This document shows, piece after piece, positions 60,176 through 64,000 of a stretch of DNA of 64,000 nt. The stretch lies in contig OY755170.1 of assembly GCA_963576735.1 (NCBI GenBank), positions 26,706,875 through 26,770,874 on the forward strand, given 5' to 3'. Origin of the DNA: Bedellia somnulentella. Lineage: Eukaryota; Arthropoda; Insecta; Lepidoptera; Bedelliidae. A program made the position numbers and the translations under genes. A model generated the notes under the pieces. It was not told where the DNA came from, did not search any database, and was given only the letters and a program-made list of their open reading frames with translations. The first letter of the stretch is position 1. Each line of letters opens with the position of its first letter.

Positions 60176-61603
60176 CCGACTTCAAAAAAAGGAGTGTTCT
60201 CAATTCGACCGGTATATTATTATTTTTTTTTTATGTTTGTTCGCCGATTACTTCGCCATTTATGAACCGATTTTGATTATTATTTTTTTATTCGAAAGAA
60301 GATACTCCCGGATTGGTACCATGATGAGGATATCAGGGTCTGATGATGGGATCCTGGAGAAATCGAGGGGAACCCTCAAATTTTATAGGCAAATGTACCG
60401 CGTTTTACATATTTTCTGAACTTATATTGGCATTTGCTTCTGAAAATCATATTGTTATGCTGCTGAGCTGATGATAGAAGGTGTGGATCCTCAATCACTA
60501 GGTATTAGGAAACAGTTCTCTCCACATTCTATATAGATTTATACTCCTCTTCGTAGCTTTTATGAAGAGAAGTACAGGTTCACTAAACATTTCTTTTGTT
60601 ATGTTATTGTTACTGAGAAAGTACCATGAGACCAGGATCTGATGATGGCATCCCAGGAAATCGAGGGGACTGTCGAAACTCACAATTATGTGACAGAGTA
60701 TTTGTTCAAAACGCCGATAGGCCTGCCCTGTATAACGTGAGAACACTGCTTATAAATCGTGGGTACTCTGAACAACAGGTGACAATGTCACGTGATATTC
60801 AGAAGTATTACTACCTCTGCTAACCCCTTCAGGGATATTCGGCGTGAGCGTTTGAGTCTTTCTTGAGATGTAGAATTGAAGACCATCGCCTTTCGAAGGA
60901 TTTTAAGAACAATGTAAGGTAACATATGGTTGAGCCTATTTAATATCGTACTATAATAGAAATACCGGAAATACGAAGAATAATACAGTAACTGTCGCTT
61001 CCTTATCCGAGAGGCATCTTTGCCAGGTCTACCTATCTCTAAAACTCGTAAAATAAAATAATTTTTAACAAAAAGAAAACCGACTTTGTAGAAAAACAAC
61101 CGAAAATAAACAATCTAGTACTAAAATGTACGAAATAAGTTTTTTAATTGAATATGAGTACTGTGATTAATACCTTAGGAATTTCTTTATTCCACACGCG
61201 TCAGTTAAACCTACCTAAATATTAAAATTCTCTTAAATTAATTTTTGAGTCGGTGCCAGTCAAACAAAAGTAAATTCGCCCTACTATCTATCTCTGATTA
61301 TTACAATCTAAACAATATATATCGATCACCTAACGTTTTATATGGTAATACGTACAAAAATCAATTTACCCTACAACTACAAGGTATCCTACATTGTACA
61401 TGTTTATGAAGTGCGAAATACACACTTATTATTATCAATCATCACGCAGGCTGGCACCGGCTCACAAATTAATTATAGAGAACTTTAAGATTTAGGTAGG
61501 TTTAACTGACGCGTGTGGAATAAAGAAATTCCTAAGGTATTAATCACAGTACTCATATTCAATTAAAAAACTTATTTCGTACATTTTAGTACTAGATTGT
61601 TTA
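60176..61603. mobile_element. Composite family F insertion in unit 3
   Basis: The same structure as 52301-53728, including the family C fragment (about 60678-60855) and long inverted arms. Only scattered single-base differences are seen. Confidence 0.7.
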
Positions 61604-61794
61604 TTAATTCTTAAAATACATATTATATGAGTATAATTAATTACACATACATTCTTATATGCCTTTATATATGTCACTAATTTTATTTGTTTTATACGCA
61701 CACACACACACACGCACGCACACATATACACACACATGCACATACACACACCCTTGAGATATCGTGGATCAAAACATTTTTGCTTTAAATTATA

Positions 61795-62045
61795 TTGTTG
61801 TTAATATCTATTCTATTTCCTCTTAAAATTGTATGTATTTGTTAGAGTTACTTGCTGTAAAAAAAAACATGTGTTTAAAATTTATTTATTAGCTTTTAGT
61901 AATATTCTATAAACTATATCGTAAAAACGAGATTATTGTTAGATATGTTTTCTGTACATCTGTGAACTTCTGTTATTGGCCTTACTTAATTTCTATTATT
62001 AACTGTGTATGTCTGTTGATGTTCCTAATAAAAAGAAATAAATAA
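61795..62045 (+). mobile_element. Retroelement 3' end in unit 3
   Basis: Matches 53925-54170 and 11041-11275, ending in 'aaataaataaa'. Confidence 0.6.
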
Positions 62046-63105
62046 AGTAGTATGTTTAAATAAGGGCGTCTTTAATATAATAGTTTTTTATTAATATCGC
62101 GAAACGGTAAAAATATGGTCCACGTTTGTTTGTTTGTTTTTTTTAAATTTATAACTTAAATAATTTCAGATAGTTTTATGTTTAACAATATCATTAAAAT
62201 ATTTCTAATTTTAAAGTTATACATTTATTCTTCATAATCAAAATGTGCGCATTTCCCAGTTTTGTTTAGTTGGCAGTTTCCGTGCTACTCAATGTTAGGT
62301 TCTCAGTAATGTCACCTCGTTACAGAATTCATATTATCATATTACATTATTCAAGTCAACATTAAATTGATATACTCTTAAAAATACAATTATAGGTTTA
62401 AGAAATATTTGATTAGACAAATATATATACAACATGTTTAATGTATAATGAAAGAAATGTAAGAAAAGAAAAGGGTATAGGGGATAAAAGAGAAGAAAAT
62501 AAGAATATGAAGTTAGTGGTGTGTTTTCAGAAATTCGTTTGTTACTACGCAAATATCAGCGTATGTTATGGCGATGGAAGAGATAGCGTTGCATACGAGA
62601 CATATATGGCATGAAGAATTCTATGAAGTCATCGTTGTGTGTGGTAATGATTGAGATGGTAAGGTGATGTGATTGTTATTATTAAATAACGTGATGAAAT
62701 GCCGTAAAAGTAAGTGTGACGATTTTGAATGTCTATGAAATGCAGTATGGTAGTTTCAATTGCTAAATTTATGATGTTTATTTGACTTGGTGACTCAAAT
62801 GTTATTTCGATTATGTAAGAATAACGGAAGGTTTTTGAATGCAGTGTATAAAGTCATACAAGGTACACCAAGGTACGAAGCAGATCGCTGAATTCTTTTT
62901 ATCTTCTCATGACGCGGTTGAATACCCTTCGTGTAGAAACTTGCACATCAAAAGAGTGTTCAAAGAGAGACTGTACTATAAATATAAAAATAAACGCGCA
63001 TGTAATGTTAAAATATTCAATTTTACCTTGAATTAAAATGAATGAATATCATATTATGTATAATGGCGGCCGGCCGAACCAATAATTATATTAGTTAAGT
63101 AATTA

Positions 63106-64000
63106 TATACTGTTTGTGTGTTGTTTTGTATACTATAAAGTGTTTAAATAAATAAATAAACGCGGTAACTGGAAACTGCCTGAAAACGTAAGTTATTGGA
63201 GTGATTTTAGCTCCTTTAACAACAGATGTCGCTAGCATAGTTTTTCTACATCGCGGTATGAATTCTTTTAAACCGTAGTATATAATGTTTGGAATTCGTA
63301 AACGAATCGAAAATCAAAGAAATAAAAAACTAATTTTTGATAATCTGCTTTGAGCTTCTTTGCCTGAGGCAGATAGAAAATGAACTAATATTCCCTGTAT
63401 TCTTCATGTCATGAATGGAGCGCAGTAATATTAATTTAAAAGAGTTTTTTGACTGACAAACTGAGATGAATTCTCTACTTAGTCCCTCTGATACTAGGCG
63501 TCATGATATTATATCCTATGCCTCTCAGGAGGTCACAGGTTTTCATCTATAGATTTATATAAAAAACATTAATGTGAATTATATTTGTGCTGTGAGCTTA
63601 TTGTTGAAAATAAATAACTGACTTAGATTAGAATCAACGCACAACTGAAAATAGTATTCTTTGACTGAAACTACAATACCAAGAAACTTGATATATTTTC
63701 TCCATAGGTGTGAAAGTGTGTATATTCTTATGAATTCAAGGAATTCCAGAAATTCCTATCCTAAAGGGAGGAAATAAAGTGTAATTGTAAATTGTAGACT
63801 TAGAAATTTGCTAATTGTCATATAAGTTTTCGTTTTCATTTTTAATTATTAAAAAAATAGTTAAGTTAAAGTAAAGTTTGAATGAAAATTTCACATTTAT
63901 GTTTTCTAGAACTTGAAATTTAGTATTGTGGCTTTTTTATGATGTGAATAACTCAAACGTTCACGCCGAATATCCCCGAAGGGGTTGGCAGAGGTACCAT
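63106..64000. repeat. Tandem unit 4 (partial)
   Basis: Fourth copy, cut by the window end inside the family C remnant. It lacks the hAT foldback at about 63412, as do units 2 and 3. Confidence 0.9.

Larger units (their letters stand above)
56761..63105. repeat. Tandem unit 3 (6345 bp)
   Basis: Third copy. It has the SINE (59846-60092) and composite insertion (60176-61603) at the same sites as unit 2, plus a solo LTR (57911-58951), and lacks the ISL2EU-type element. By eye it differs from unit 2 by well under one percent in shared stretches. Confidence 0.93.

Overview
The window looks like AT-rich nuclear DNA from a moth or butterfly. The evidence is a spliced animal gene with GT-AG introns, and repeats of lepidopteran type: Helitrons that start TC and end CTAG between A and T, a tRNA-headed SINE, a short SINE ending in (GTAT)n, a mariner, and remnants of Harbinger, hAT, THAP-type and non-LTR elements. 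Order-level placement is inference from repeat style and protein resemblance; no search was run.

One intact host gene is present: a four-exon, plus-strand PQ-loop membrane protein (SLC66A3/PQLC3 type, 236 residues) at 29392-35017. Its introns hold SINEs and a 1.85 kb Helitron with a terminal-inverted-repeat element nested inside. A second host-like coding stretch, minus strand 40255-40909, is the C-terminal part of a lysine/proline-rich protein. It is broken by two frame changes and bordered by a 32-bp perfect inverted repeat, so it is a pseudogene, a truncated duplicate or a poorly assembled exon.

Layout: 0-9 kb, degenerate repeats, a dead non-LTR reverse transcriptase and a Harbinger remnant. 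9-25 kb, non-LTR fragments, full-length SINEs with 12-bp target duplications, a 600-bp foldback element, two Helitrons with exact ends, a DIRS/gypsy-like reverse transcriptase split by a SINE, a THAP fragment, a hAT MITE and a GC-rich MITE nested in an older repeat. 25-28 kb, a possible 2.2 kb terminal-inverted-repeat element. 28-36 kb, the host gene. 38.4-40.05 kb, a mariner carrying two SINE insertions. 42.6-44.2 kb, an element with 463-bp inverted arms enclosing the endonuclease start of a non-LTR element.

From 44931 to the window end lies a direct tandem array of four copies of a locus whose unit, without insertions, is about 3.6 kb. Copies start at 44931, 49945, 56761 and 63106. They differ mainly by mobile-element insertions, each with an empty site in a sister copy: a hAT foldback and a tRNA-like palindrome only in copy 1, a 247-bp SINE and a 1.43 kb composite in copies 2 and 3, an ISL2EU-type DNA transposon only in copy 2, and a solo LTR only in copy 3. 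This gives a relative order of events that can be read from the sequence alone, and it is the most distinctive structure here. No function is apparent for the unit itself.
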